From positions 1-35,723 of the forward strand of contig NZ_JQGK01000022.1 of NCBI RefSeq assembly GCF_000743525.1: a stretch of 35,723 nt of DNA, read 5' to 3'. Below are positions 1 to 7,703 of the stretch, one piece after another (position 1 is the first letter of the stretch; each line of letters starts with the position of its first letter). Position numbers and translations under genes: made by a program. The notes under the pieces are model-generated. The model had not been told where the DNA came from and did no database searches. It saw only the letters and a list, made by a program, of their open reading frames with translations. This DNA is from Sulfurospirillum sp. SCADC (GTDB lineage Bacteria; Campylobacterota; Campylobacteria; Campylobacterales; Sulfurospirillaceae).

Positions 1-13
1 ACCCCTTGTTTAT

Positions 14-26
14 GGTCGAAATTATA
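14..26 (-). promoter_or_regulatory. Leftward -10 promoter core like that of tRNA-Asn
   Basis: The minus strand reads TATAATTTCGACC here. The same 13 bases form the -10 box and discriminator of the tRNA-Asn promoter at 1897-1909. The promoter would fire leftwards off the window. No good TTGACA-like -35 is seen 16-18 bases upstream. Sharing the -10 plus discriminator with a tRNA promoter suggests a stable-RNA gene (rRNA or tRNA) just beyond the left edge; that is inference. Confidence 0.4.
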
Positions 27-42
27 CTACAAAATTGCTTCT

Positions 43-64
43 AAAGCCCTAAAAATAAGGGTTT
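43..64. terminator. Small hairpin in the left-end repeat
   Basis: AAAGCCCT at 43-50 can pair with AGGGTTT at 58-64 (one G-T pair) across a short A-rich loop, and a T-rich stretch follows on the plus strand to position 75. It could be a weak terminator or a leader structure of the repeat described for 67-88. No gene ends directly upstream in the window, so its role cannot be told. Confidence 0.25.
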
Positions 65-241
65 TACTTGTTTTTCAGGGTCGACTATTTATTAGCCAAA
101 GAGATTGCACGAAGGATTTATCAAGAACTGCATTCTGAATTTTATTATGAAATATACCATGTGGATAATCCAAAGCATCAGGCTATACTTGAAGCTAGCA
201 TTGAAGAGGTGAGAAAAATTCAACAAAAGAACATGGGCTAA
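59..241 (+). pseudogene. 3' fragment of an unknown gene
   Basis: An open frame runs from the stop at 56-58 to a TAA at 239-241 and encodes about 60 residues. The C-terminal part looks protein-like (AKEIARRIYQELHSEF, then NPKHQAILEASIEEV), but there is no ATG or GTG near its beginning, and its first ten codons lie in the repeat that also occurs at the right end. The simplest reading is the tail of a gene cut off when the repeat or island boundary formed. I recognise no family. The rest of 242-370, up to the integrase stop, shows no supported feature. Confidence 0.35.
67..88 (+). repeat. 22-bp terminal inverted repeat, left copy
   Basis: These 22 bases are the exact reverse complement of 35702-35723, the last bases of the window. 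Identity stops at position 89 on the inner side. On the outer side the right copy runs off the window, so the true repeat may be longer. Reading outward from each copy gives the same sequence, as expected if both ends enter copies of one repeated locus. Confidence 0.85.
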
Positions 242-370
242 TGCTTATAAAAAAGAGTGTTTATCAAACATTTACTGCCCCACATCAAGAGACGAAACTT
301 TAATTCCTCAATAGTTTACTCTTAGTGTATTTTTCAATAGGCAGGAATGAAAACAATAAATTCTCATTAG

Positions 371-1621
371 TTATAAGTTATCGATAAAGTCAGCCCACCA
401 CTGCATAAGTATTTTCATTTGAGCAGTATAATCTGCTCTGTGTGTGTAAGCACGTTTTTTAACATCTTGTTCATGATGGTCTAAACAAGCTTCTCTACTT
501 GCTTCACTTACACCATGCTGTCGCTCATATGTTTCTGCTAAACTTCTAAAAGTACCACGGAAAGAGTGCGTTCTTTGTCTTCTCCCTGCATCCTCATCAT
601 TAAATCTCATGCGCTCTAAAGCACGGTTACATGTCTCTTTATTCATTGGTACAGTTTCATTCTTGCCATGAAAAACCCATGTACCCCAACCTGTTAATTT
701 ATAAATTTCTTTCATTAATCGTACCGTCTGTGTGGATAGAGGTAGAATAAAATCGCTGAAGTTTTTATTTTTTATTTTCATTTCATTGCGTGGTATTGTT
801 ATAATGCCCTTTTCTAAATCAACATATTCCCATTTTAAAGTCGTTAAATTCATAGCTCGGTAAGGATTTAAAAGAAGAAATTTTAATGCGTATCGCGTTA
901 ATTGGCTAGGATATGCTTCAATTGCTAATATAAGCTCTTGTAAAATTGATTCATCTGTAATTTTAGGGTGATGAGTGACTTCATATTTTGCTAATCCTTT
1001 CCTTGATATATTAGCAATAATATTGATATTAATAAGTCCTCTATTGATCGCATATAACCAAATGTCATTACAATCGTTTAGGAGCCTTCTAGCTGTATCT
1101 ATTGAGGTATTTTCTTTAGCTTTAATAATTTCAAATACTTGCCCATGCGTAATATCTTTGATATGAGTAGAAAAAACTATATTTTGATGTGCATCATATT
1201 TACAAAAAAATGGGAAAACATCTCTTTCAAAATTACGAGTTTTTTTATTAAGTGTTATGGGTGCTAGTTTCAGCATCTTAAGCCAATCATAGACAACCAA
1301 ATGAAATTGCCCCTGAATATCTTGCTCCTGCTCCAATTTGACCTGTTTTTTTAAGTGGGTAGGGTTAAGACCTTCCATTGCAGTAGTTTTGTATTGATCT
1401 TTAATTTTTCGAGCATTTGCAAGAGTTACTTTAGGATATGTGCCAATAGTTGTTTTTGTTGTTTTACCATTGATTGTATAGCGAACTTCCCATACTTTAG
1501 AGCCAATAGCTTTAACAAGTAGTTGTAATCCATCGCCATCAGGGAGCGTATAGTCTTTTTCTTTTGGTTTGGCTGTTTTTATGAGGGTATCGTTAAGTGG
1601 AGCAACACGCCTATTTGCCAT
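371..1621 (-). CDS. P4-type tyrosine integrase
   Basis: This 416-residue site-specific recombinase of the phage P4 integrase group would insert or excise an island at a tRNA gene. Residues 1-90 match the N-terminal arm-binding domain (DUF4102 type), with a GDGLQL stretch and TIGTYPKVTLANAR. The core-binding domain follows, then the catalytic domain: Arg255 (NPYRAMNL), His352-x-x-Arg355 (HSFR), His382/383 and the nucleophile Tyr392 (RAYTHRADY). All catalytic positions appear intact and the length is normal. The ATG at 1621 lies about 190 bases from the 3' end of tRNA-Asn and in the same orientation, the usual arrangement for this family. No excisionase, cargo or second att site is visible, so the island is either mostly outside the window on the left or decayed. 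Confidence 0.93.
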   Translation of the reverse strand: MANRRVAPLNDTLIKTAKPKEKDYTLPDGDGLQLLVKAIGSKVWEVRYTINGKTTKTTIGTYPKVTLANARKIKDQYKTTAMEGLNPTHLKKQVKLEQEQDIQGQFHLVVYDWLKMLKLAPITLNKKTRNFERDVFPFFCKYDAHQNIVFSTHIKDITHGQVFEIIKAKENTSIDTARRLLNDCNDIWLYAINRGLININIIANISRKGLAKYEVTHHPKITDESILQELILAIEAYPSQLTRYALKFLLLNPYRAMNLTTLKWEYVDLEKGIITIPRNEMKIKNKNFSDFILPLSTQTVRLMKEIYKLTGWGTWVFHGKNETVPMNKETCNRALERMRFNDEDAGRRQRTHSFRGTFRSLAETYERQHGVSEASREACLDHHEQDVKKRAYTHRADYTAQMKILMQWWADFIDNL

Positions 1622-1635
1622 GGTTTTCTCATCTC

Positions 1636-1699
1636 TTAATGTACTTTTTTAGGAAGCTTTTTATAAATCTTATCCGAAGTACATTAAAAAGTACATTAA
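1636..1699. repeat. Three AAGTACATTAA sites upstream of integrase
   Basis: The 11-mer AAGTACATTAA occurs at 1677-1687 and 1689-1699 as a direct repeat with a 12-base period, and inverted at 1636-1646. All lie within 80 bases of the integrase start, between it and tRNA-Asn. Clustered repeats in this position fit arm-type integrase binding sites or an autoregulatory operator; the repeats are seen, the role is inferred. Confidence 0.5.
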
Positions 1700-1808
1700 T
1701 GTCGTAGATGGTGTTGGTTTTTACTGGATTTCAATAGACGAACAAAATCGTCACAGTCTCGATAGCTAGGGGGGTTTAGACTTTATTGGATTGTATTAGA
1801 AAAAAGAG

Positions 1809-1883
<75 letters not shown>

Positions 1884-1903
1884 ACACTTTGAATGAGGTC
1901 GAA

Positions 1904-1932
1904 ATTATAGTCAAAAAATACTTTATTGTCAA
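1904..1932 (-). promoter_or_regulatory. Sigma-70 promoter of tRNA-Asn
   Basis: The minus strand shows TTGACA (1932-1927), a 17-base spacer and TATAAT (1909-1904). This is a perfect consensus, about 20 bases upstream of the tRNA 5' end. A TTTCGACC discriminator follows the -10 box. Confidence 0.85.
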
Positions 1933-2077
1933 GACATATTTGAATAAATTTCTTAAAAAGTTTTTTGTGACACAAATCTTAAAAATAACATAAATCTTAC
2001 ATAAATGTGTTGATTCATTCAAGAAAAGGTAAGAAGAAACATTGTAGGATAAAAAGATTTAATTTTAAGGAGTCCCT

Positions 2078-3031
2078 ATGAATAAGAAACTTATTGGCTT
2101 AGCATTGGCTGGAACACTGAGCGTTCCTATGTTTGCAGCAGAGTTCATCACGATTGGTACGGGTGGCGTTACAGGAACGTACTATCCAACGGGTGGTGCT
2201 ATCTGTCAAATGGTGAACAAAAACAAAAAAGAGACGAACATCCGATGTTCTGTAGAGTCCACGGGTGGTTCAGTTTACAATGTCAATACGATCAAAGCAG
2301 GTGAGCTTGATTTTGGTATATCCCAAAGTGACACGGCTTACCAAGCGTTTAAAGGCGAAGGTAAGTTTGAAGGTGCTGCGGCTGTACCAGAACTTCGTAG
2401 TGCGATTGCCATTTACCCAGAACTGCTAGCCCTGGTTGTCAGTCAAAAATCAGGCATCAAAACGATGGCGGATCTAAAAGGTAAAAAACTGAACTTAGAC
2501 TCACCAGGTTCTGGAACCAACATGACGGTTGATGTTATTTTTGAAGCGCTTGGCATCAAACGCTCCGACTTAGCGCTTGTCAATGAACTCAAATCAACCG
2601 AAGGTCCAACGATGCTTCAAGACAACCACATCGATGGTTACTTCTTCGTTGCAGGTCATCCAACGGCGAACATTAAAGACGCATCAAACTCTGTAGACAT
2701 TAACATCGTTCCTATCGATGGTCCTGCCATTGATGCGTTGGTTAAAAAATACCCTTATTATGCCAAAGGCACCATCTCAGGTTCATACTATAAAGGTGTG
2801 CCAAATGATGTTCCAAGCATTGGTGTTAAAGCGGTTCTTATAACCAGCAGCAAAGTGAAAGATGAAGTGGTTTACCAAGTTGTAAAAACCATCCTTGACA
2901 ACTTTGACAAATTTAAAGAGCTTCACCCTTCGTACAAAACGATTACCAAAGAGAGCTTACTTGAAGGCTTAAGTGTACCACAACATCCAGGTGCAATTAA
3001 AGCATTTAAAGAAGCTGGACTGCTTAAATAA
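2078..3031 (+). CDS. TAXI-family TRAP transporter solute-binding protein
   Basis: A periplasmic receptor that captures a substrate and hands it to the fused TRAP permease downstream. The 317 residues begin with a signal peptide (MNKK, hydrophobic core, cleavage near MFAA-EF). The mature start FITIGTGGVTGTYYPTGGAI is the typical opening of TAXI (TRAP-associated extracytoplasmic immunogenic) proteins, and LNLDSPGSGTNMT is another TAXI hallmark. The ATG at 2078 follows a strong AAGGAG site at 2067-2072. A hairpin separates it from the permease gene, which could raise the receptor:permease ratio. TAXI substrates include glutamate and other organic acids, but the sequence does not tell which one applies here. 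The 190-base upstream region has two AAATCTTA copies but no confident promoter. Confidence 0.95.
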   Translation: MNKKLIGLALAGTLSVPMFAAEFITIGTGGVTGTYYPTGGAICQMVNKNKKETNIRCSVESTGGSVYNVNTIKAGELDFGISQSDTAYQAFKGEGKFEGAAAVPELRSAIAIYPELLALVVSQKSGIKTMADLKGKKLNLDSPGSGTNMTVDVIFEALGIKRSDLALVNELKSTEGPTMLQDNHIDGYFFVAGHPTANIKDASNSVDINIVPIDGPAIDALVKKYPYYAKGTISGSYYKGVPNDVPSIGVKAVLITSSKVKDEVVYQVVKTILDNFDKFKELHPSYKTITKESLLEGLSVPQHPGAIKAFKEAGLLK

Positions 3032-3052
3032 CTCTACAAACTATTTTTTACA

Positions 3053-3083
3053 TGTAAGGCTTTTTGAAAAAAGAAGCCTTACA
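3053..3083 (+). terminator. Intercistronic hairpin between TAXI receptor and permease
   Basis: TGTAAGGCTT (3053-3062) pairs perfectly with AAGCCTTACA (3074-3083), and T/A runs extend the inner stem. No U-run follows, so it is more likely an mRNA-stabilising or partial attenuation structure than a full terminator. It overlaps one TACATGTA palindrome (3049-3056). Confidence 0.55.
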
Positions 3084-3104
3084 GATTGACACAAAGGTTT
3101 ACGC

Positions 3105-5180
3105 GTGAAAACACTTGAAGAACGACTCGATGATGCAAAACTCATCAGCGAATTTGAAGGACATAGAGATTTTGAAAGCAATACATGGCAATACTGGTTT
3201 GTAGCTGCCATTGCTTTTTGTTGGTCTTTATACCAACTTTACATTGTCATCGATCCAGGCAACAGTGCTCATGTTAGAGCCGTTCACTTGGCATTTGGCA
3301 TCGCCCTTGCATTTGCAATGCATGCTATCAGTAAAAGCCCAAAACTAAGATCGACGATCACATGGTATGACTTTGCTATTATGCTTGTAGGCGTTGCGGC
3401 GGTTTTATACCAATGGTATGCCTATAAAGACCTTGCAATGCGCTCAGGTGCATGGACACAAATGGACATCATCGTAGGTGTTGCGACACTTCTTATCGTC
3501 CTTGAAGCATCACGAAGGGTTATGGGTTTGCCTTTGATGCTTGCAGCGGTTGTCTTTTTACTCTACGACTATTTTGGTCCTTATCTTCCCGATATGATCG
3601 CGCACAAAGGTGCGAGCATCAATAAAATCATGGGACAGATGGTACTCACAACAGAGGGCATTTTTGGTGTTCCACTGGGCGTTAGTGCTAGTTTTGTCTT
3701 TTTGTTTGTTCTTTTTGGCTCACTTCTTGACAAAGCAGGAGCAGGTGAATACTTCATCAAAGTCTCTTACACCATTTTAGGCAGATACGACGGAGGCCCT
3801 GCCAAAGCAGCCGTTGCCGCTTCGGGTATGTTTGGTATGATCTCAGGCTCCTCTATCGCCAATACCGTCACCGTAGGTACATTTACCATTCCACTGATGA
3901 AACGTCTTGGATTTAGTTCGCACAAAGCAGCAGCCGTTGAAACAGCCGCTTCGGTTAATGGTCAACTCATGCCTCCAATTATGGGCGCTGCTGCGTTTAT
4001 TATGGCGGAGTTTTTAGGGCTTGATTATACCGACATCGTTTTTGCAGCCTTTATTCCTGCCTTTACATGTTATGCCGCACTGTTTTACATCGTTCACTTA
4101 GAAGCCAAAAAGCACGGCCTTAAAGGTGAAGACCCCAGTGTCCTAGGACGTACATGGCCTATTTTCATCAGAGGGATTCACTATCTTATTCCGATCTTTT
4201 TCTTGATTTACACACTCATTGTCCTACGACAATCCGCACAAAGTGCCGCCTTCAGTGCCATTATGTTTTTGATGATCATCATGGTCGTTCAAAAACCTTT
4301 TAAAGCATATTTGAACAAAGAAAAAATAACGCTACCTCTTATCATGGAAGGATTTTCCGATATTGGAAACGGCATGGTCATGGGGGCTAAAAATATGGTT
4401 TCGATTGCCATTGCAACAGCCGTTGCAGGCATCATCGTAGGGTCTGTCACCCTAACAGGCATTGGTTTGGTTCTAGCCGAAGTGATTGATAATCTCTCAG
4501 GTGGGTACATCTTAGCGGTTCTTTTCCTGACTGCTTTTGTCTCACTCGTACTGGGTATGGGGCTTCCAACAACAGCAAACTACATCGTTATGGCTGCGTT
4601 AACGGCACCGATTATTATGGATTTGGCTGCCAGTAATGGGTATTTGATTCCAACGATTGCAGCACACATGTTTGTTTTCTATTTTGGTATTTTAGCTGAC
4701 GACACGCCACCTGTGGGTATGGCAGCCTATGCTTCGGCGGCGATTGCGAAGAGTGATCCTATTATTACGGGTATTCAGTCGTTTATTTACGACATACGAA
4801 CGGGCATCTTGCCGTTTATGTTCTTCTTTAATAACGAACTTCTGCTCATTGGCGGTGTTGATCCTGAAGATCCAAACGATGCCTCTAAATGGCAGTGGAT
4901 CACCAATCCATTTGAAATTGCCCTTATTTTTGGTGGCGCAGTGTTGGGTATGTTTGCCTTCACCTCCGCCACGCAAAGCTTTATCTTAACGAAGATCAAT
5001 ACGATTGAACGTATCGGTTTGATTGTCGTCATTCCATTCTTGATGCTTCCAAAGATTATGACTGAAAAACTAGGACTTCCAAGCTACTACGTCTCTTATG
5101 TGATAGGGCTAGGCATTTATGGAGTTATCTATTTTAATCAACGCATTAAGTATAAAAAACAACAGTTAGCACTGACGTAA
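3105..5180 (+). CDS. TRAP transporter fused permease (DctQ-DctM type)
   Basis: An inner-membrane permease of 691 residues that joins the small 4-TM (DctQ-like) and large 12-TM (DctM-like) TRAP subunits, the form that pairs with TAXI receptors. It uses an ion gradient to import the receptor's ligand. Residues 1-170 hold the first TM group. The DctM part shows the signature GSSIANTVTVGTFTIPLM, followed by ETAASVNGQLMPPIMGAAAF and later GMGLPTTANYIVMAAL. The start is GTG at 3105 behind an AAAGG site at 3092-3096. It lies 73 bases after the TAXI gene and ends at a bidirectional terminator. Substrate unknown. Confidence 0.95.
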   Translation: MKTLEERLDDAKLISEFEGHRDFESNTWQYWFVAAIAFCWSLYQLYIVIDPGNSAHVRAVHLAFGIALAFAMHAISKSPKLRSTITWYDFAIMLVGVAAVLYQWYAYKDLAMRSGAWTQMDIIVGVATLLIVLEASRRVMGLPLMLAAVVFLLYDYFGPYLPDMIAHKGASINKIMGQMVLTTEGIFGVPLGVSASFVFLFVLFGSLLDKAGAGEYFIKVSYTILGRYDGGPAKAAVAASGMFGMISGSSIANTVTVGTFTIPLMKRLGFSSHKAAAVETAASVNGQLMPPIMGAAAFIMAEFLGLDYTDIVFAAFIPAFTCYAALFYIVHLEAKKHGLKGEDPSVLGRTWPIFIRGIHYLIPIFFLIYTLIVLRQSAQSAAFSAIMFLMIIMVVQKPFKAYLNKEKITLPLIMEGFSDIGNGMVMGAKNMVSIAIATAVAGIIVGSVTLTGIGLVLAEVIDNLSGGYILAVLFLTAFVSLVLGMGLPTTANYIVMAALTAPIIMDLAASNGYLIPTIAAHMFVFYFGILADDTPPVGMAAYASAAIAKSDPIITGIQSFIYDIRTGILPFMFFFNNELLLIGGVDPEDPNDASKWQWITNPFEIALIFGGAVLGMFAFTSATQSFILTKINTIERIGLIVVIPFLMLPKIMTEKLGLPSYYVSYVIGLGIYGVIYFNQRIKYKKQQLALT

Positions 5181-5184
5181 TTCA

Positions 5185-5206
5185 TAGTGGGCGAAATCGC
5201 CCACTA
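5185..5206. terminator. Bidirectional terminator between convergent genes
   Basis: TAGTGGGCGA (5185-5194) is followed by AA and the perfect complement TCGCCCACTA (5197-5206). The permease gene ends at 5180 on the plus strand. The radical SAM gene's TAG stop (5206-5204) lies inside the 3' arm on the other strand. Flanking runs are only mildly T-rich. Confidence 0.75.
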
Positions 5207-6157
5207 CACTACTTTATAAAAATCCACCCCTGCAATATTCTTTACATGTAAACGCTTTTCTTCGACCAAACGGTTGAGATTTTCAAGACTTTGTGCATCA
5301 AAACACAGAGCTATATCTTCAAAACTTTGGGGTCTTCGTTTGAGAAGTTCGAGTATCTCCTCTTCACTAAAATGACGCTTTTGGGGTATGTAATTTTTCT
5401 TGTACGCAATGTTTACATGTAAGCCTTCAAGAAGGCTTGAAAGCTCTACTAAACGCTCGATACTCACACCTTTTACCGCATAAGCAGGTGGACGATCAAT
5501 TGTTCCTACATCGATGCGATCAGGCTTGATTTCTTGCAAAACGGCATTCAGCGCTTTAAACTCTTCTTCGGTATCATTTAACCCTTCAACCACTAAGATT
5601 TCGATGACCAATTCACCTTTATAAAGCGTTCTAAAGCGTTTCATACCTTCAATTATCTCTGCAATCTCAATGCCTTTATGCGCGCGATCAAGTTTGTGAA
5701 AGCATTTTGGGCTCACACAATCTAAAGAGAGTTTGACGATATCTAATTTTGAGAGAATGTTTTGAATGGAAAGATCCGCAATCGTTGACCCGTTAGAGAG
5801 TATCAGCAGTTTCGTCTCTTTTTTGATGCTTACAATACCATCCACTAACATGCCAAGTTCAGGGTAAAGTGTCGGCTCACCATTGGCTGTCAGCGTAATC
5901 ACATCAAGATTTTGATGTTTGAGCAATGCCTCACCAAGCGCATCTAACACTTCTTGCACATGAGGGGCATCACTCACTTTATCGACTGTTTTGGCGCCTC
6001 TCAGTTCGCAGTAAAGGCAGTCAAAATTGCACTGTTTGGAGGAGGGGCTCAGGTCGATGCCAAGAGATTGCCCAAAACGTCTGGAGGTAATGGGTCCAAA
6101 GATAATGTGACTGATGGAAAATCCTTTACATGTAAAGAGTGTGCTTGGAAAGTCCAA
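5204..6157 (-). CDS. Radical SAM protein, COG0731-like
   Basis: A radical S-adenosylmethionine enzyme of about 317 residues. The cluster-binding CxxxCxxC is seen as CNFDCLYCE, preceded by the typical IFGPITSRRFGQSLGIDLSP. A glycine-rich ANGEPTLYPEL follows, as in SAM-binding strands of this group. The C-terminal 70 residues look like a small winged-helix-type module (HFSEEEILELLKRRP). The substrate is unknown; some relatives resemble the tRNA wyosine enzyme TYW1. The only usable start near the conserved N-terminus is TTG at 6157; no ATG, GTG or TTG occurs between it and the conserved block. That TTG lies in a hairpin (6141-6161). The gene follows hemE by 11 bases and is the last of the asd operon. 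It carries three TACATGTA palindromes. Confidence 0.88.
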   Translation of the reverse strand: MDFPSTLFTCKGFSISHIIFGPITSRRFGQSLGIDLSPSSKQCNFDCLYCELRGAKTVDKVSDAPHVQEVLDALGEALLKHQNLDVITLTANGEPTLYPELGMLVDGIVSIKKETKLLILSNGSTIADLSIQNILSKLDIVKLSLDCVSPKCFHKLDRAHKGIEIAEIIEGMKRFRTLYKGELVIEILVVEGLNDTEEEFKALNAVLQEIKPDRIDVGTIDRPPAYAVKGVSIERLVELSSLLEGLHVNIAYKKNYIPQKRHFSEEEILELLKRRPQSFEDIALCFDAQSLENLNRLVEEKRLHVKNIAGVDFYKVV

Positions 6158-6161
6158 GCAC
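6141..6161 (-). promoter_or_regulatory. Hairpin covering the radical SAM start
   Basis: GTGCTTGGA (6141-6149) and TCCAAGCAC (6153-6161) form a perfect 9-bp stem with a 3-base loop, between the hemE stop and the radical SAM coding region. The presumed TTG start lies in one arm. It could slow initiation or act as a weak terminator; a TTTACATGTAAA site follows within 5 bases on the coding strand. Confidence 0.5.
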
Positions 6162-6168
6162 AGAATGA

Positions 6169-7191
6169 TTAGATTTTGGTGCGAGTTTGAACTTGTTTGA
6201 TGAAGTATTTTGCATGTTCAACAGGAATGTCAGGCAAGATGCCATGTCCTAAGTTAAAGATATGTCTCTCGTTTTTCATAACGGTGATGATATGCTCAAT
6301 GCCTTCATCAATCGCCTCTTTGCTGTAAAGACGTGTTGGCTCCATATTGCCTTGAAGGACATATTTGCCTCCCAATTTCGCTTTGGCAAGCTCAATCGGT
6401 GTTGACCAATCCACACCAAAAACGTCAAATTCACCATCGATTTTATCCAAGTATCCGCTAATGCCTTTAGGAAATAAAATGACAGGAACATGCGGATATT
6501 TGGCTTTTAAATACGCACTAATCTCTTTCATATACGACCAGCTAAATTCAAAATACGCACTCTCTTCAAGTGCGGCTGCCCATGAATCAAAGATCATCAC
6601 GACATTCGCACCACTTTGAATCTGGCGCTCCATATAACCTTTAAGCACTTCGGTCACTTTTTTGAGCAATGCGTGCATAAACTGCGGATTAGAATAGATC
6701 ATTTTCTTCACAAGCGCATACGTTTTTGTTCCCTGTCCTTCGATCATATAGGTCGCCAATGTCCAAGGAGCACCACAAAAACCAATCAGTGCTTTATCGG
6801 CAGCGAGTTTACCGCGAATCAATTTAATCGTCTCATAAACGTATGCTAAGCCGTCAATGGCTTTTTCAACACTGAGTTTGTCAAGATCAGCTTGATTTTG
6901 AATCGGGTGTGAAAAGACAGGACCTTCGCCTTTTAAAAACTGAAGCTCCATGCCCATTTCAAGGGGTACAACTAAAATATCGCTAAATAAAATGGCTGCA
7001 TCCACGCCCAAAATATCAACCGGCTGAAGCGTGACTTCACACGCTTTTTCAGGGTCTTTACATAAACGTAAAAAATCTCCTGCTTGGGCTCTTACTTTCA
7101 TATACTCCGGCAAATAACGCCCTGCTTGGCGCATCATCCATACCGGTGTATACGGTGTTTTTTTACCAAAACAAGCATCGACAAAAATCAT
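6169..7191 (-). CDS. hemE: Uroporphyrinogen decarboxylase
   Basis: Decarboxylates the four acetate side chains of uroporphyrinogen III to give coproporphyrinogen III in cytoplasmic haem synthesis. At 340 residues the length is normal. The N-terminal signature [16 protein letters not shown], which carries the conserved Arg of the active site, is present, as is [18 protein letters not shown] in the middle. [10 protein letters not shown] and [15 protein letters not shown] near the C-terminus are also family hallmarks. Its ATG overlaps the stop of the upstream UPF0114 gene by one base (TGATG), so translation is probably coupled. It sits third in the operon asd-UPF0114-hemE-radical SAM. Confidence 0.98.
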   Translation of the reverse strand: MIFVDACFGKKTPYTPVWMMRQAGRYLPEYMKVRAQAGDFLRLCKDPEKACEVTLQPVDILGVDAAILFSDILVVPLEMGMELQFLKGEGPVFSHPIQNQADLDKLSVEKAIDGLAYVYETIKLIRGKLAADKALIGFCGAPWTLATYMIEGQGTKTYALVKKMIYSNPQFMHALLKKVTEVLKGYMERQIQSGANVVMIFDSWAAALEESAYFEFSWSYMKEISAYLKAKYPHVPVILFPKGISGYLDKIDGEFDVFGVDWSTPIELAKAKLGGKYVLQGNMEPTRLYSKEAIDEGIEHIITVMKNERHIFNLGHGILPDIPVEHAKYFIKQVQTRTKI

Positions 7192-7703
7192 CAGTGTTTT
7201 CCTCCATTTTTATGTAAGAAGTAAAGCCCCAATGAAAGTGCTAAAATGGATGCTGAAAGATAGAGCATCTCTAAAGCACCCTTGTATTCGGCATGAAGTA
7301 CACGTTGAAAGAAACTTACGATCAATACCATCACAATGACTTTTGCAATCTTATCTTTAAGCTCATCGAGAGAACTAACATACAAAATCTTATCGCCGCC
7401 TGTACCTTTGGCAATATCGATTTCAGAGATGAAAAGCTCATAAATACCAAAGCCAAAAATGAGCAAAACTACGGCGATCAAATAAAGATCAATTGCCCCG
7501 ATAATTTCAGCAACAATATCAGCATGAAAATTTTCAGGATGAAACGTCGTAAAGAAGTATTTATACGTTAAAACTAAAACATGGTAAAGATCTGCACTGG
7601 CTAAAAAAAAGAGTGCAAAGGCTGCTAAAATACTAAAGATCACCGCTGAGAGAGTCATCAGTCGTGTTGACCATAACCCTCTCTCAAATAGTTTTTCTAA
7701 CAT
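7191..7703 (-). CDS. UPF0114 (YqhA) family membrane protein
   Basis: A 170-residue inner-membrane protein of the YqhA/UPF0114 family. About four hydrophobic segments can be seen: [20 protein letters not shown] near residue 15, [18 protein letters not shown] near 75, [16 protein letters not shown] near 120 and a last one near 145. Typical family stretches are [14 protein letters not shown] and the conserved [19 protein letters not shown]. The biochemical role of the family is not established. The gene is locked between asd and hemE with one-base stop/start overlaps on both sides (TAATG and TGATG), so it is surely co-translated with them. Confidence 0.88.
   Translation of the reverse strand: MLEKLFERGLWSTRLMTLSAVIFSILAAFALFFLASADLYHVLVLTYKYFFTTFHPENFHADIVAEIIGAIDLYLIAVVLLIFGFGIYELFISEIDIAKGTGGDKILYVSSLDELKDKIAKVIVMVLIVSFFQRVLHAEYKGALEMLYLSASILALSLGLYFLHKNGGKH

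Noticed and set aside
975-1166. Open frame opposite the integrase gene
   Set aside because: It lies wholly inside the intact integrase gene on the other strand and has no ribosome site or recognisable protein character.
4692-5032. Several overlapping open frames on both strands within the TRAP permease gene
   Set aside because: They are by-products of the permease coding sequence; the permease frame is continuous and carries all family motifs.
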